Below are positions 43,002 to 51,580 of a DNA stretch of 64,000 nt, in pieces. A model generated the notes under the pieces. The model was not told where the DNA came from. It saw nothing but the letters and a program-made list of their open reading frames with translations, and made no database searches. The translations under genes and the position numbers were made by a program. Source of the DNA: Syntrophobacterales bacterium (GTDB taxonomy: Bacteria; Desulfobacterota; Desulfobaccia; Desulfobaccales; 0-14-0-80-60-11); contig JAILZL010000012.1 in NCBI GenBank assembly GCA_023512475.1, forward strand, positions 1 to 64,000. Reading direction: 5' to 3'. Positions within the stretch are counted from its first letter, which is position 1. Every line of letters starts with the position of its first letter.

Positions 43002-45197
43002 ATGGAAGGGAAAGAACGAGTCACTGGTCCCCGGGGGCTAAGGAAGGAGCGGCCCCTGCGGGCGGTCCTGCTCGTCAGTGCGGGATGCCTGGTCTTGGCC
43101 GCCGTGGTGGTGGCCTGTAGCAACTCGCCGCTGAGTCGCAGGTTTGCCGGCCCCAAGATGGTGCGGCAGTTTGCCCAGACGGTGCGGCCGCCCTCTTCGG
43201 AAACCACCCGCCTGCTCAACAATGCCAGCATCCTGAGGAGCCTGGGCCGCAGCCACCTGGCGGTGAAGGAACTGGAAGAGGCCTTGCAGCGGGACCCGGG
43301 CAATCTGAAAGTGGTGGACGCCCTGGCCCAATGCTACGAAGATCTGGGGGATTTCGCCCGGGCCCAGGCCCTGTATGAGGCGGCCGTGGCCCAAAACCCC
43401 CGGCATGCCGCCCTGCGGAACAACCTGGGCTTTTCCTATTACCAGTCCGGAGAGTGGCGGAAGGCCGAAGCCTGCTTCCGGGAGGCGGTGACGCTCGACC
43501 CGGGAAACCGCCAGGCCCGGAATAATCTCGGCCTGTTGCTGGTGCGGCAGGGGCGCCAGGCCGAGGCCCTGACCCTGTGGCAGGAGCGGGAGGGAGAGCA
43601 GGCGGCCCGGGAGCTTCTGGCCCAGGCTTTGGCCGCGGTGGGGGAGAAGGCCCCGGCGCAGACCGCACGGCGGCCCGAACCGGCCCCGGCAGCCAGCCCT
43701 GCTGCCCCGCCGGCCCCTCCCACCCCTCCTGGGGCCGCGGCCCCCACGCCCTCTCCTCCCCGGCCCGCTGCCGCCGCGCCCCGCCCGCCTGACGTCACCG
43801 CTGCGCCCGCCCCTTCACCCGGGAAGGGAGCCCAGACTGCCGGAGAGACTCCGGCAGAAGCTCCGTCGGCGGCCGCTCCCAGACCCCAGCCGCCGGTGAC
43901 CACCGCTTCCGCGGCGCTGGCCACCCCGGCCAGCAAGTCGGCGCCCGCGGCTCTGCCGGCGGCGCCGGCCAGGAAAGCCCCGCCAGCGGCCCCTGTGGTC
44001 GCGCCCGGGAGCCCGGCGTCGGCCCCGGCCAAGGCCCCGGCCACCCCACCGGCGGCCTCCGGGCCGTCGAAGCCGGCCCCGGCGGCGCCTGCCAAACCCC
44101 AGGGCACCCCGGCACCCAAAGCGACGGCGGCACCGAAAGTGGCGCCAGCACCCATAGTGGCGGCAGCCTCAGGCGCTCCCACACCGGTGCCGACCCGGGT
44201 GGCCAAAGCGCCGGCCGTTGCAGGCAAGGCCGCAGCACCTCCGGCCAAGGCCGCGTCAGCGGGTAAAAAAGACCCTGAGGCCCCGGTCGCGGTGTCGGCG
44301 ACGCAGTCTCAGGCCCAAGCCCCGCCGGCCGTTTCCCAGCCCGGCCCCTCGCAGCAGCCCCCCGAGGCCAGCCCGTCGGAGCGCACCGATCCGCCCTCGA
44401 GCCAGGAACTCCTGGAGTATCGCCTGGTCTTGCTCAACGGCAACGGCCGCCAGGGGATCGCCCGGAAGCACCGGGAATGGCTGGAAATGGAAGGTTTTAC
44501 GGTGGCGGAGGTGGGGAATTACCGGGACTTCGGACAGGAACGCACCCGCATCAGTTATCTGTCCGGCGCCCGGCGGGTGGCCCAGCTCCTGGCCCGGACC
44601 TGCTATCCCCAGGCGGACCTCACAGAAGCCGCCACCTTGCCCCGGGGTGCCGCCGTGCTGGTGGTTCTGGGGCGCAATCAGTTGGCGCAGGAAGCCAAGG
44701 TGGATAAGCGCCTGGTGAAACTGCGGGCCCTGGCCGCGGAGGTGGCCAGCCGGTCGCTGGCAGTCGCCCCGGCATCCCCCGGGCCTCAGGCACAGACGGG
44801 CTCTCCCAGCCCCGTGGCCGCGGCCGCCCCCGCCCCGGCGGAGGCGACGTCTCCGCCGGCCCCGGCCCTCCTGACGGCGGCGGAGCTCCTCTCCACCCGC
44901 ATCTCCCTCAAAAACGGCAACGGCACGCCCAAGATCGCCCGGGCGTATCGGACGCTCCTGTCCCGGCAGGGCTTCACCGTCACCGAGATCGGCAACCACA
45001 TCGATTTCGGCATGGAGCAGACCACCATCCTGTATCGGCCCCAGGCCGCCCGGGTGGCCCAGACCCAGGCCGCCCGGTTCTTCCCCCGGGCCCGTCTCCG
45101 GGAAGCCTCCCTAGCCGAGGGCCTGGAGGTGAAGGTGGTATTGGGGAAGGAGCTGTCCGGTCCCGGTCCGGACCTCCTGGCCCAGCTGGGCCCGTGA
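43002..45197 (+). CDS. TadD-like TPR protein with two LytR_C-type domains
   Basis: A 731-residue envelope protein. An N-terminal hydrophobic anchor (residues 18-39, with a cysteine at its end) is followed by TPR repeats (about 65-200: LAVKELEEALQRDPGNLKVV, ARAQALYEAAVAQNPRHAAL, RKAEACFREAVTLDPGNRQA), then a Pro/Ala-rich linker of about 250 residues and two homologous C-terminal domains (about 470-560 and 628-715). Each begins with an NGNG turn and matches the LytR_C pattern (LVLLNGNGRQGIARKHREWL; ISLKNGNGTPKIARAYRTLL). Probably works with the secretin just upstream. Confidence 0.8.
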   Translation: MEGKERVTGPRGLRKERPLRAVLLVSAGCLVLAAVVVACSNSPLSRRFAGPKMVRQFAQTVRPPSSETTRLLNNASILRSLGRSHLAVKELEEALQRDPGNLKVVDALAQCYEDLGDFARAQALYEAAVAQNPRHAALRNNLGFSYYQSGEWRKAEACFREAVTLDPGNRQARNNLGLLLVRQGRQAEALTLWQEREGEQAARELLAQALAAVGEKAPAQTARRPEPAPAASPAAPPAPPTPPGAAAPTPSPPRPAAAAPRPPDVTAAPAPSPGKGAQTAGETPAEAPSAAAPRPQPPVTTASAALATPASKSAPAALPAAPARKAPPAAPVVAPGSPASAPAKAPATPPAASGPSKPAPAAPAKPQGTPAPKATAAPKVAPAPIVAAASGAPTPVPTRVAKAPAVAGKAAAPPAKAASAGKKDPEAPVAVSATQSQAQAPPAVSQPGPSQQPPEASPSERTDPPSSQELLEYRLVLLNGNGRQGIARKHREWLEMEGFTVAEVGNYRDFGQERTRISYLSGARRVAQLLARTCYPQADLTEAATLPRGAAVLVVLGRNQLAQEAKVDKRLVKLRALAAEVASRSLAVAPASPGPQAQTGSPSPVAAAAPAPAEATSPPAPALLTAAELLSTRISLKNGNGTPKIARAYRTLLSRQGFTVTEIGNHIDFGMEQTTILYRPQAARVAQTQAARFFPRARLREASLAEGLEVKVVLGKELSGPGPDLLAQLGP

Positions 45198-45221
45198 CCC
45201 TGAGATCGGGGAAGCACCTCG

Positions 45222-45251
45222 AAAGCCGCGACCCGGGTCGCGGCTTTTTTT
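45222..45251 (+). terminator. strong intrinsic terminator of the secretin cluster
   Basis: AAAGCCGCGA (45222-45231) and TCGCGGCTTT (45238-45247) form a perfect 10-bp stem around CCCGGG, followed by a seven-T run (45245-45251), 25 bp after the TPR gene stop. Confidence 0.92.
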
Positions 45252-45261
45252 GTCCGCAGGC

Positions 45262-47898
45262 TTAGGGGAGTTCAGGGGAGCCGCCGGCCTCCGGTGGGGG
45301 GGTGCCGGCGCGGGTGAGTCTTTCCAGATCCCCCAGGATCTTGGCCCGGTAGCGGGCCACCTCCTCGGGGTTGAGCATGATCATGTCCAGTTGCCGGGTG
45401 TGGATGGTCACATAGCCCAGGACCCTGAGCCGGGTGAGCATGTAGGGCAGGGCCTCCCCCTCCAGCCGGGCAAAGAGGGCGTCCTCCCGCACCTCCACCT
45501 TGAAGTCATACATCTCCAGGATCTCGGCCACAAACTGCGCTCTCAGGACCCGCCGGGGATGGTCCGCGGCGCCGCCTTTGAAGGAAAACCGCAGGTAATT
45601 TTCAAAGGGCTCATCCCCGGTGAGGGCTTCCACGGTGGAGAAGTGGAACCCCAGGCGGGAGGTGAGGTTGCAGAAGGAGCGGGAAATCATGAAGTAATTC
45701 ACATTCCCGTATAGGGTGCGCTCCCCGGCGGTGGCCAGATGGGGGTCGGTGGCCGCCCCCAGGACGATGGAGAGGAAACCGCCGGTATCCACCGGCGGCG
45801 GGCCCTCCCAGGGCACGGCGCTGATCCCGTCCCACAGGGCCAGCATGGGCACGGAGGCGATCTGGTCCAGCGTGACCTCCCGCCCGGGGACCTCCTCTTT
45901 AAAGCCGTCCTCCAGATTGAGGACCAGCCACTCCATGGGCAGGTCGGTCTTCAGGCGCTTGATGAAATACCGGGTCAGGGCCCGGTCTTCCTCGATGGTG
46001 AACATCTCCCGCACCGCCACTTCGTGGGCGAAGCGGGTGATATCATGGAGGGAACGGCAGTTCTCCGGCCGGAAGGCAGGACTGTCGGGGTCGGTGAGGT
46101 AGAGCGGGGTGATGTAGGTCATCACTTCTTTTAAGGTTTCATAAACCGGGGTGCCCAGCATCACGCCCTTTTTCGGGGCCGCATGGGCCAGCAGCTCTTC
46201 CACCCGGCCTTCGTAGATGGAGTGGCCGTCGGCGTCCACCGTCACTTCGAGGCCCGGGGTGAGGAGACGGGTGGCTTCAAAGGTATTGAACAGGGCGGGG
46301 ATGCCGAATTCCCGGGCCACATTGGCCAGGTGCCCGGTGATGCCGCCCCGGTCGGTCACCACCGCCGCCGCCCGGGGCAGAAGAGTGGCCCAGGCCGGGT
46401 GGGCAAAGGCCGTCACCAATACCGCCCCTTCCGGGAACTGCAGCACATCCAGGTTGTTTTTGACGAGGCAGACGGGTCCCGCGGCCACGCCGGGACTGGC
46501 CCGCTCACCCCCCCGCAAGAGCACCCGGTGCGTGAGGCCCTCCGGAGCCGGCCGGTCGGCGGCCGAGGGCGCCACCAGCTGCTGCAGCGGCCGGCTCTGC
46601 AGGATGAAGATCTGGCCTGCCCCGTCAATGGACCATTCGATGTCCTGGGGCGAGCGGAAATGTTCCTCCAGCCTAACCGCCAGGCGGGCCAGCCTCAGGG
46701 CCTGCTCCTCGGTGAGGGAGGGCTCGTCGGCGGCGGGGTTGTCCTCCAGGACCACGCCTTCCCCTGGCAGAGTCACAGCCCGCCTGGGCTTATGGGCGAT
46801 CTCCCGGCGCCTGACCGTCCAGGTTTCCAGGTCGATCTCCCAGACGTCGGGAGTGACGGTGCCATCCACCACCGCCTTAGCCAGCCCGTGCACACTGTTG
46901 ATGAGCACCACCCGCCGGCGGATGTCGGTGGGGTCCCGGCTGTACATCACCCCGCCGGAGGCGGCCTCCACCATGGCCATGCAGCCCACGCACATGGGCA
47001 CATCTTCGTCCCTCAGGCCCTTGTGCAGGCGGTAGGTGAGGGCCGTGAGGGCATATTTGCTGGCCAGAATCTCCTTGTAGGCCGACAGCAGGTTGTCCGG
47101 GCTGACGTTAAGCTCCGACCGGTACTGGCCGGCGAAGGAGGTCTCCACCGCGTCTTCGCCGATGGCGCTGGAGCGCATGGCCACCTTGGGGGCCTGCCCC
47201 AACCGGGCGGCCAGCTGTGCGTAGGCGTCCGTAATGGCGGCGGCCAGCTCCGGGGGTACCTCGCCCCGGATGATCTCCAGCTGGATCTCCGAGCTCAGCC
47301 GATAGAGATCATCCAGACCTCCCTGCTCCATGGCCTGGAGGCGCCGGTTGATCTCCTCCTTGAGGCCGTTGTGGCGCAGGAAGAGGTCGTAGGCGGCGGC
47401 GGTGATGACAAACCCCGGGGGCACCGCCACCTCCGGCAGGGCCCGGCTGATCTCCCCCAGATTGGCCATCTTGCTGCCCACCCCATCAGCCATGTCTCTG
47501 GTCACCTGCTCCAGGGGCAGCACCAGCTCCTGGACGGCGGGGGGATTCTCCCGATTGAGGACCGCCTCGATCTTTTCCCGGAGGTCCTCAAAGACCGGCA
47601 GCAGGGCGGTGTATCGGTGGCCGGACAGATCGTTCAGGGCGCGGATGATGTTATAGACGTTGACGCACACCGCGGTGGCATGACCCCGCACAAAGGTCAG
47701 GCCGAAGCTGCGTTGGCCATGAAGGGTGGTCTCCATCTCCGCCATCAGGGCCAAAGCGGTGTTGTTGGCGTTCAGGAGGACCTTGAAGGCGTGGAACTTG
47801 GCCCGGAAGGTGCGCCGCAGGTCTTCCATGGCGGCGGCCGGGGGCTTGGCCGGAGGCCGGGAGAGCAGATTTTTCAGACGGGTGAGGAATCCGCTCAT
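45262..47898 (-). CDS. PEP-synthase-like phosphotransferase with unknown C-terminal domain (paralogue 1)
   Basis: An 878-residue cytoplasmic protein. The N-terminus (about 25-115) is helical and of no known family. An ATP-grasp pyruvate/PPDK N-domain follows (about 128-445: GSKMANLGEISRALPEVAVP, RSSAIGEDAVETSFAGQY, IEWSIDGAGQIFILQSRPLQ), then the swivelling phosphohistidine domain (about 470-570) with TDRGGITGHLANVAREFGIP, whose His matches the catalytic His of PpsA. The PEP-binding barrel is absent; the last ~290 residues form a domain I cannot assign (CRSLHDITRFAHE, FSFKGGAADHPRR). Phosphotransfer to an unknown acceptor, as in rifampin phosphotransferases, is inferred. Last gene of the leftward operon; paralogue at 51581-54208. 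Confidence 0.82.
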   Translation of the reverse strand: MSGFLTRLKNLLSRPPAKPPAAAMEDLRRTFRAKFHAFKVLLNANNTALALMAEMETTLHGQRSFGLTFVRGHATAVCVNVYNIIRALNDLSGHRYTALLPVFEDLREKIEAVLNRENPPAVQELVLPLEQVTRDMADGVGSKMANLGEISRALPEVAVPPGFVITAAAYDLFLRHNGLKEEINRRLQAMEQGGLDDLYRLSSEIQLEIIRGEVPPELAAAITDAYAQLAARLGQAPKVAMRSSAIGEDAVETSFAGQYRSELNVSPDNLLSAYKEILASKYALTALTYRLHKGLRDEDVPMCVGCMAMVEAASGGVMYSRDPTDIRRRVVLINSVHGLAKAVVDGTVTPDVWEIDLETWTVRRREIAHKPRRAVTLPGEGVVLEDNPAADEPSLTEEQALRLARLAVRLEEHFRSPQDIEWSIDGAGQIFILQSRPLQQLVAPSAADRPAPEGLTHRVLLRGGERASPGVAAGPVCLVKNNLDVLQFPEGAVLVTAFAHPAWATLLPRAAAVVTDRGGITGHLANVAREFGIPALFNTFEATRLLTPGLEVTVDADGHSIYEGRVEELLAHAAPKKGVMLGTPVYETLKEVMTYITPLYLTDPDSPAFRPENCRSLHDITRFAHEVAVREMFTIEEDRALTRYFIKRLKTDLPMEWLVLNLEDGFKEEVPGREVTLDQIASVPMLALWDGISAVPWEGPPPVDTGGFLSIVLGAATDPHLATAGERTLYGNVNYFMISRSFCNLTSRLGFHFSTVEALTGDEPFENYLRFSFKGGAADHPRRVLRAQFVAEILEMYDFKVEVREDALFARLEGEALPYMLTRLRVLGYVTIHTRQLDMIMLNPEEVARYRAKILGDLERLTRAGTPPPEAGGSPELP

Positions 47899-47958
47899 GG
47901 CTGCCTTTCTGAAGGAACCGCCGCCTCCGGGCTCCGACCCCGGGTTTTGCGTCAGGGG

Positions 47959-48780
47959 TCACGAGGCGGGGTGGGACCCGGGAAGGGTGCGCCCGGCGCG
48001 GACCACAAAGCCGGGCTGCACCAGCTCCCCGGCGCCCACCCTGCCCACGGCATCGGTGGCGCCCGCCTCCTGGACCTCCACCGTGGCGGTTTGCCGCCCC
48101 TCCGGGTCGAACACGGGCAGGAAATCCCCCGGGTGGACCCCGTGGGCCGTGCCCAGGCCGAAACCCACTTCCAGGTAGCCCTCCTTGCGGGTCACCCGGT
48201 AGATTTCGCTCACGCCCTCCGCGGCCATCAGGGCCTCAATCCGCCAGGAAAGAAGGAAGATGAGGCCGAAGGTCAGCAGGATGCCCGGCAGCGGCATCAG
48301 GGCCGCCCACCAGGGCGAGAGCCCCAGACGCCGCTCCACCAGGGAGAGGGAGGCGGCCTTCCGGGCCGCGTCCGTGGCATACACATTGATCCGGTAGAGC
48401 ACCGCCTCCGTGGGCGCAGCCGGGTCCACCGGCCGGGGCCGCACCGCCAGGACGTGTTTTCCCGGGGCAATCCCCTGGCCCACCTTAAGGGTGCCCTGCC
48501 ACATCCGGCCACCCAGAAAATAGCCGGAGTGGACCTTCTCCACCGTCAGGGTGAGCTCGGGGGTGTCCGCCAGCCACTCCAGGTCCGCCGGGCTCTTCAC
48601 CTGCTCCGCGGTGGGGCCGTTGATGGCCGGGGACTCGCCCGGGAGCACCGCCAGGACGTTAAAGGGCTCCCGGAACTTGGTGATGATGCCGTCCAGCACC
48701 GCGCCCAGGGCCAGCAGGCAGCAGAGGGCGCCGAACCGCCCCAGCCAGGTGCGCAGGAAGTGGGCCTGGGTCAGGGTCAT
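47959..48780 (-). CDS. membrane protein of unknown function with two membrane segments
   Basis: A 273-residue protein with hydrophobic segments at about 12-32 and 161-181. The region between them should be extracytoplasmic, with the ~90-residue C-terminal part in the cytoplasm. That part (EGYLEVGFGLGTAHGVHPGD, PVFDPEGRQTATVEVQEAG) has the look of a small beta domain. I recognise no family. It lies 60 bp upstream of the PEP-synthase-like gene and 116 bp after the DUF4881-like gene. ATG 48778-48780 has AAGGAAA upstream. Confidence 0.7.
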   Translation of the reverse strand: MTLTQAHFLRTWLGRFGALCCLLALGAVLDGIITKFREPFNVLAVLPGESPAINGPTAEQVKSPADLEWLADTPELTLTVEKVHSGYFLGGRMWQGTLKVGQGIAPGKHVLAVRPRPVDPAAPTEAVLYRINVYATDAARKAASLSLVERRLGLSPWWAALMPLPGILLTFGLIFLLSWRIEALMAAEGVSEIYRVTRKEGYLEVGFGLGTAHGVHPGDFLPVFDPEGRQTATVEVQEAGATDAVGRVGAGELVQPGFVVRAGRTLPGSHPAS

Positions 48781-48896
48781 GAGTGACTTTCCTTGGGACA
48801 CGCTCCCTGGCTTCAGCCACAGAAGCTGCCCGAACTGCATTGTAGCACAACCTGGAGGAGGAGAGGCGCCGAAAGCGGCGCCCCTCCCGGTCCGGG

Positions 48897-49484
48897 TTAT
48901 TTCTTGTAAATGTCGGTGCGGGTGATGTTCATCAGCCGCAGGGCTTTGCCCGGCTCCTTGTAGTAGATCCGCACCTCATCGCCGGCTTCCCAGGCCTCAG
49001 GCGGGAGGTTGAAGTATTCCTCGGCCACGGTGAAGGTGACCAGGAGCCGCTGCCGGCTGGAATATTCGGTGATGGTCTTCTTCTCCCGGTCAATGATGGG
49101 GAAGGTCTTCCCCTTCACCAGGGGGTGATCCCGGCCGATCCCTTCCCGGAGGTCAATGATGGTGAAGGGGATGGTCTTGAAGTTCTGGGTGGCGTCGTCA
49201 AAGATCACGATCTCCTTGGCCTTGACGTCCAGCTTCATGCGCTTCCCGGCTTTGGGCGCCGGCCCCATTTCCGCCGGATCCTCGGGGATGCGGTAGGTAT
49301 GGGGCGGCAAGGTGTTGTAATCCGGGTTGCCCGGCTCCGCCCTTTTATCCTGGATGAGAGTGACCAAGCCTTTTTGGGCATCGTAGGCGATGACCCGCCC
49401 CTGATCCACCTGCCCCAGCTCGCAACCGCACAGAAGGGGGAGGACCAGGACCGGCACCAGCCACCACAAAGAGCGTTTCACCAT
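48897..49484 (-). CDS. DUF4881-like lipoprotein
   Basis: A 195-residue lipoprotein with signal peptide and lipobox LLCGC. The mature part reads like DUF4881 proteins of Desulfovibrio and relatives: GRVIAYDAQKGLVTLIQDKR, YNTLPPHTYRIPEDPAEMGP, KEIVIFDDATQNFKTIPFTI and a C-terminal DEVRIYYKEPGKALRLMNIT. The function is unknown; the family assignment is from memory of the pattern. It lies 33 bp after the permease gene in the same operon. Confidence 0.7.
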   Translation of the reverse strand: MVKRSLWWLVPVLVLPLLCGCELGQVDQGRVIAYDAQKGLVTLIQDKRAEPGNPDYNTLPPHTYRIPEDPAEMGPAPKAGKRMKLDVKAKEIVIFDDATQNFKTIPFTIIDLREGIGRDHPLVKGKTFPIIDREKKTITEYSSRQRLLVTFTVAEEYFNLPPEAWEAGDEVRIYYKEPGKALRLMNITRTDIYKK

Positions 49485-49517
49485 GGGGATGGTCTCCTTA
49501 TACGAAGGTGTGAGGGG

Positions 49518-50573
49518 TTATTTCCCCGCCTTTTTCATGGCGATTTCCTGCCGGGCCCCCTGGACCATGCGGATGAAGATATACAGGGACATGGCCGCCA
49601 CCAGACCCAGGATGAGAACCGTGGCCGCCCCGTCATAATACGCTCCCTGGGCCGGGAACCACTTGGCCATCAGTTTGAGGATAATGGAGAGGGCGCAGCC
49701 CACCACCGCCAGGCCGAAGGCGATGCGGATGCCGTAGCCTTTGATGTATTTGGTGGCCACGGTGCCGATCTGGGCCCCCACCGAGGCGCCGATGAGCATG
49801 ATGATGGCGGCCACCAGCTCAGTGCGGCCCTTGTAGGTGTAGGTGGCGGTGCCATACAGGCCGGAGATCATCACCTCAAAGAGGTCGGTGCCCACCGCCA
49901 CATGGGTGGGGCAGCCGATGAAGTAGATCAGGGCCGGCATGCGGATGAGGCCGCCGCCGATGCCCAGGATCCCCGCCAGCCAGCCGGTGGCGAAGCTCAC
50001 CAGGACCGGCATCCAGAAGGAGATGTAAATCTGGGCCTCCTTGAAGTGCACCATGGGCGGGATCTTGATGCGGTGAATGGCCTTGTGCCACTCGATGCCG
50101 GTGGCCAGCTTGTCCACCGTCACCCCCTTGGCGGCCGCCTCCCGCTCCTTGCGTTTGCGCTTGGCCACATCGGCGAAGACCATCCAGGCGATGAGGGTCA
50201 GGAGAATGAGATAGAGGTAGCGCACGTATTTTTCCACCTGGCCGATGCGCTCCAGCCACATGACCATCTGGGCGCCCACCTCAAAACCCACCACCGTGCC
50301 CACCAGCATGACGATGCCCAGTTTGTAATCCACGTTGCCGAACTTGCCGTGGCGCATGGTGGAGATGAGGGATTTGCCCGCCATGTGGGCGATGTCGGTG
50401 CCGATGGCGAAGGCCATGGGAAAGCCCAGGATATTCAGGCCCGGGGTCACCATCCAGGCGCCCCCCATGCCGAAGAAGCCGCCGATAATACCCACGCCGA
50501 TGCCCAGGATGATGAGGCCCGGCCAGAAGATCTTCACCCCTGCAATGGGCATGAGGACATAAAAGAAATCCAT
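49518..50573 (-). CDS. TauE/SafE family anion (sulfite-type) permease
   Basis: A 351-residue permease with about eight membrane helices in two homologous halves, each carrying the family glycine motif (GVGIIGGFFGMGGAWMVTP near 27; GWLAGILGIGGGLIRMPAL near 198). The family exports or imports sulfite, sulfoacetate or other small anions, and in a sulfate reducer sulfite or a related oxyanion is plausible but not shown. A hydrophilic loop of about 50 residues (about 137-187) joins the halves. The operon context is a stress protein, a lipoprotein and the PEP-synthase-like protein. Confidence 0.9.
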   Translation of the reverse strand: MDFFYVLMPIAGVKIFWPGLIILGIGVGIIGGFFGMGGAWMVTPGLNILGFPMAFAIGTDIAHMAGKSLISTMRHGKFGNVDYKLGIVMLVGTVVGFEVGAQMVMWLERIGQVEKYVRYLYLILLTLIAWMVFADVAKRKRKEREAAAKGVTVDKLATGIEWHKAIHRIKIPPMVHFKEAQIYISFWMPVLVSFATGWLAGILGIGGGLIRMPALIYFIGCPTHVAVGTDLFEVMISGLYGTATYTYKGRTELVAAIIMLIGASVGAQIGTVATKYIKGYGIRIAFGLAVVGCALSIILKLMAKWFPAQGAYYDGAATVLILGLVAAMSLYIFIRMVQGARQEIAMKKAGK

Positions 50574-50604
50574 GTGTCTGCCTCCTCAGGACCAGAGCCG
50601 CGGC

Positions 50605-50898
50605 TTAATGCTCCGCCAGCTCCCGGGATTTCAGGTCAATGCCGATATGTCCCATGATCAGGTCGGCCAGGACCCCGAAAACCAGTCCCACCACGGGAAT
50701 GATGATGACGGTGACGAGGGTGAAATAGACATGGCTCTCATTGTAGAGATTGGCCCAGTACGCGGCCCAGCCCGACAGCTTGCGGGTATCGGCCACAATC
50801 ACCAGGGGCTCGGCCTTCCCCGCCGCCGCCCATGCCAGACCCGGCAGCAGTCCCACCAGCAGGGCGGCTCCGGACAGAATCCTCTTCAGGCGCTGCAT
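50605..50898 (-). CDS. small membrane protein of unknown function
   Basis: A 97-residue protein with a signal-like N-terminus (residues 5-22, ending LAWAAAG) and one strong membrane helix (about 53-75: VYFTLVTVIIIPVVGLVFGV), giving a short periplasmic and short cytoplasmic part. No family recognised. ATG 50896-50898 has GAGGAGGAG directly upstream, and it is 31 bp from the permease gene, so it may be an accessory subunit of that permease. Confidence 0.7.
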   Translation of the reverse strand: MQRLKRILSGAALLVGLLPGLAWAAAGKAEPLVIVADTRKLSGWAAYWANLYNESHVYFTLVTVIIIPVVGLVFGVLADLIMGHIGIDLKSRELAEH

Positions 50899-50926
50899 TG
50901 GCTCCTCCTCCTTTGATTCAGATGGA

Positions 50927-51340
50927 TTACCGCACCACCACCACTTCACAGGAAGCCTGGGCCACCACCTTGGCGGCGGTGCTGCCCAACAGGACCTGAT
51001 CCAGGCCGGTCTTGCCGGTGGCCCCCATGATGATGCGGTCGAACTGGCCCTCCTGGGCTTTGCGGATGATGTTGTTGGCCGGCACGGTGCCCACTTCCAG
51101 CACCGTCTCCACCGGGAGGTTCTTCCCGGTGAAGATCTCTTTGGCCTGGTCCAGAATCCTTTGGCCCTCCCGCTCCAGTTTCTCCTGGATATTGGGGGGC
51201 ATCTCCGCCAGGATGTCCTGGACGAAATAGGCCACGGTCATCAAGGTCACCTGGGCGCCTTCCTTCTCCGCCATCTCCGCCGCTCGGCGGGCGGCGTCCA
51301 GGGAGGTCTGCGAGCCGTCCACGGGAACCAGGACCTTCAT
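50927..51340 (-). CDS. universal stress protein (UspA family)
   Basis: A 137-residue single Usp domain: MKVLVPVDGSQTSLDAARRA at the N-terminus and the ATP-binding loop IMGATGKTGLDQVLLGSTAAKVV (G-x2-G-x9-G-S/T pattern), suggesting an ATP-binding subtype. ATG 51338-51340 has AAGGAGG five bases upstream; a GTG two codons earlier overlaps that site and is rejected. First gene of the leftward six-gene operon. Confidence 0.92.
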   Translation of the reverse strand: MKVLVPVDGSQTSLDAARRAAEMAEKEGAQVTLMTVAYFVQDILAEMPPNIQEKLEREGQRILDQAKEIFTGKNLPVETVLEVGTVPANNIIRKAQEGQFDRIIMGATGKTGLDQVLLGSTAAKVVAQASCEVVVVR

Positions 51341-51467
51341 ATGCACCTCCTTTAAGCAGGATCGTCCTGTCCTTCTCTAACGCAATGGCCGTGCCAGTCC
51401 TGGGGGGCGGCAGGAGCCTTGAACCGCCCGGGGAACGGGAGGGGGGAGGCGGGAGGGGTGCTGATCC

Positions 51468-51503
51468 GGTGTCAGAATTTTTTACAGGATGTAAAGGGAC
51501 ACC
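51468..51503. promoter_or_regulatory. nested palindrome in the divergent usp / PEP-synthase-like regulatory region
   Basis: TTTACA (51481-51486) and TGTAAA (51490-51495) flank GGA; outside them GGTGTC (51468-51473) faces GACACC (51498-51503). It lies about 45 bp before the -10 of the rightward paralogue and about 130 bp before the usp start, a good place for a regulator controlling both directions. Confidence 0.5.
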
Positions 51504-51547
51504 GAAGGGTGCAGCTATCAGGAAACAGGAGAGCCGGGCAGGGAAAA

Positions 51548-51556
51548 TGGTATACT
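51548..51556 (+). promoter_or_regulatory. extended -10 promoter of PEP-synthase-like paralogue 2
   Basis: TGG-TATACT (TATACT at 51551-51556), 25 bp before the ATG at 51581 and just ahead of AGGGAGGG. No convincing -35 box. Confidence 0.5.
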
Positions 51557-51580
51557 TTCTGTAGGGAGGGACGCCCGATT

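Noticed and set aside
46183-48786. 867-codon open frame on the plus strand
   Set aside because: Antisense shadow of the PEP-synthase-like gene and its neighbour; His/Gly/Pro-rich product with no domain.
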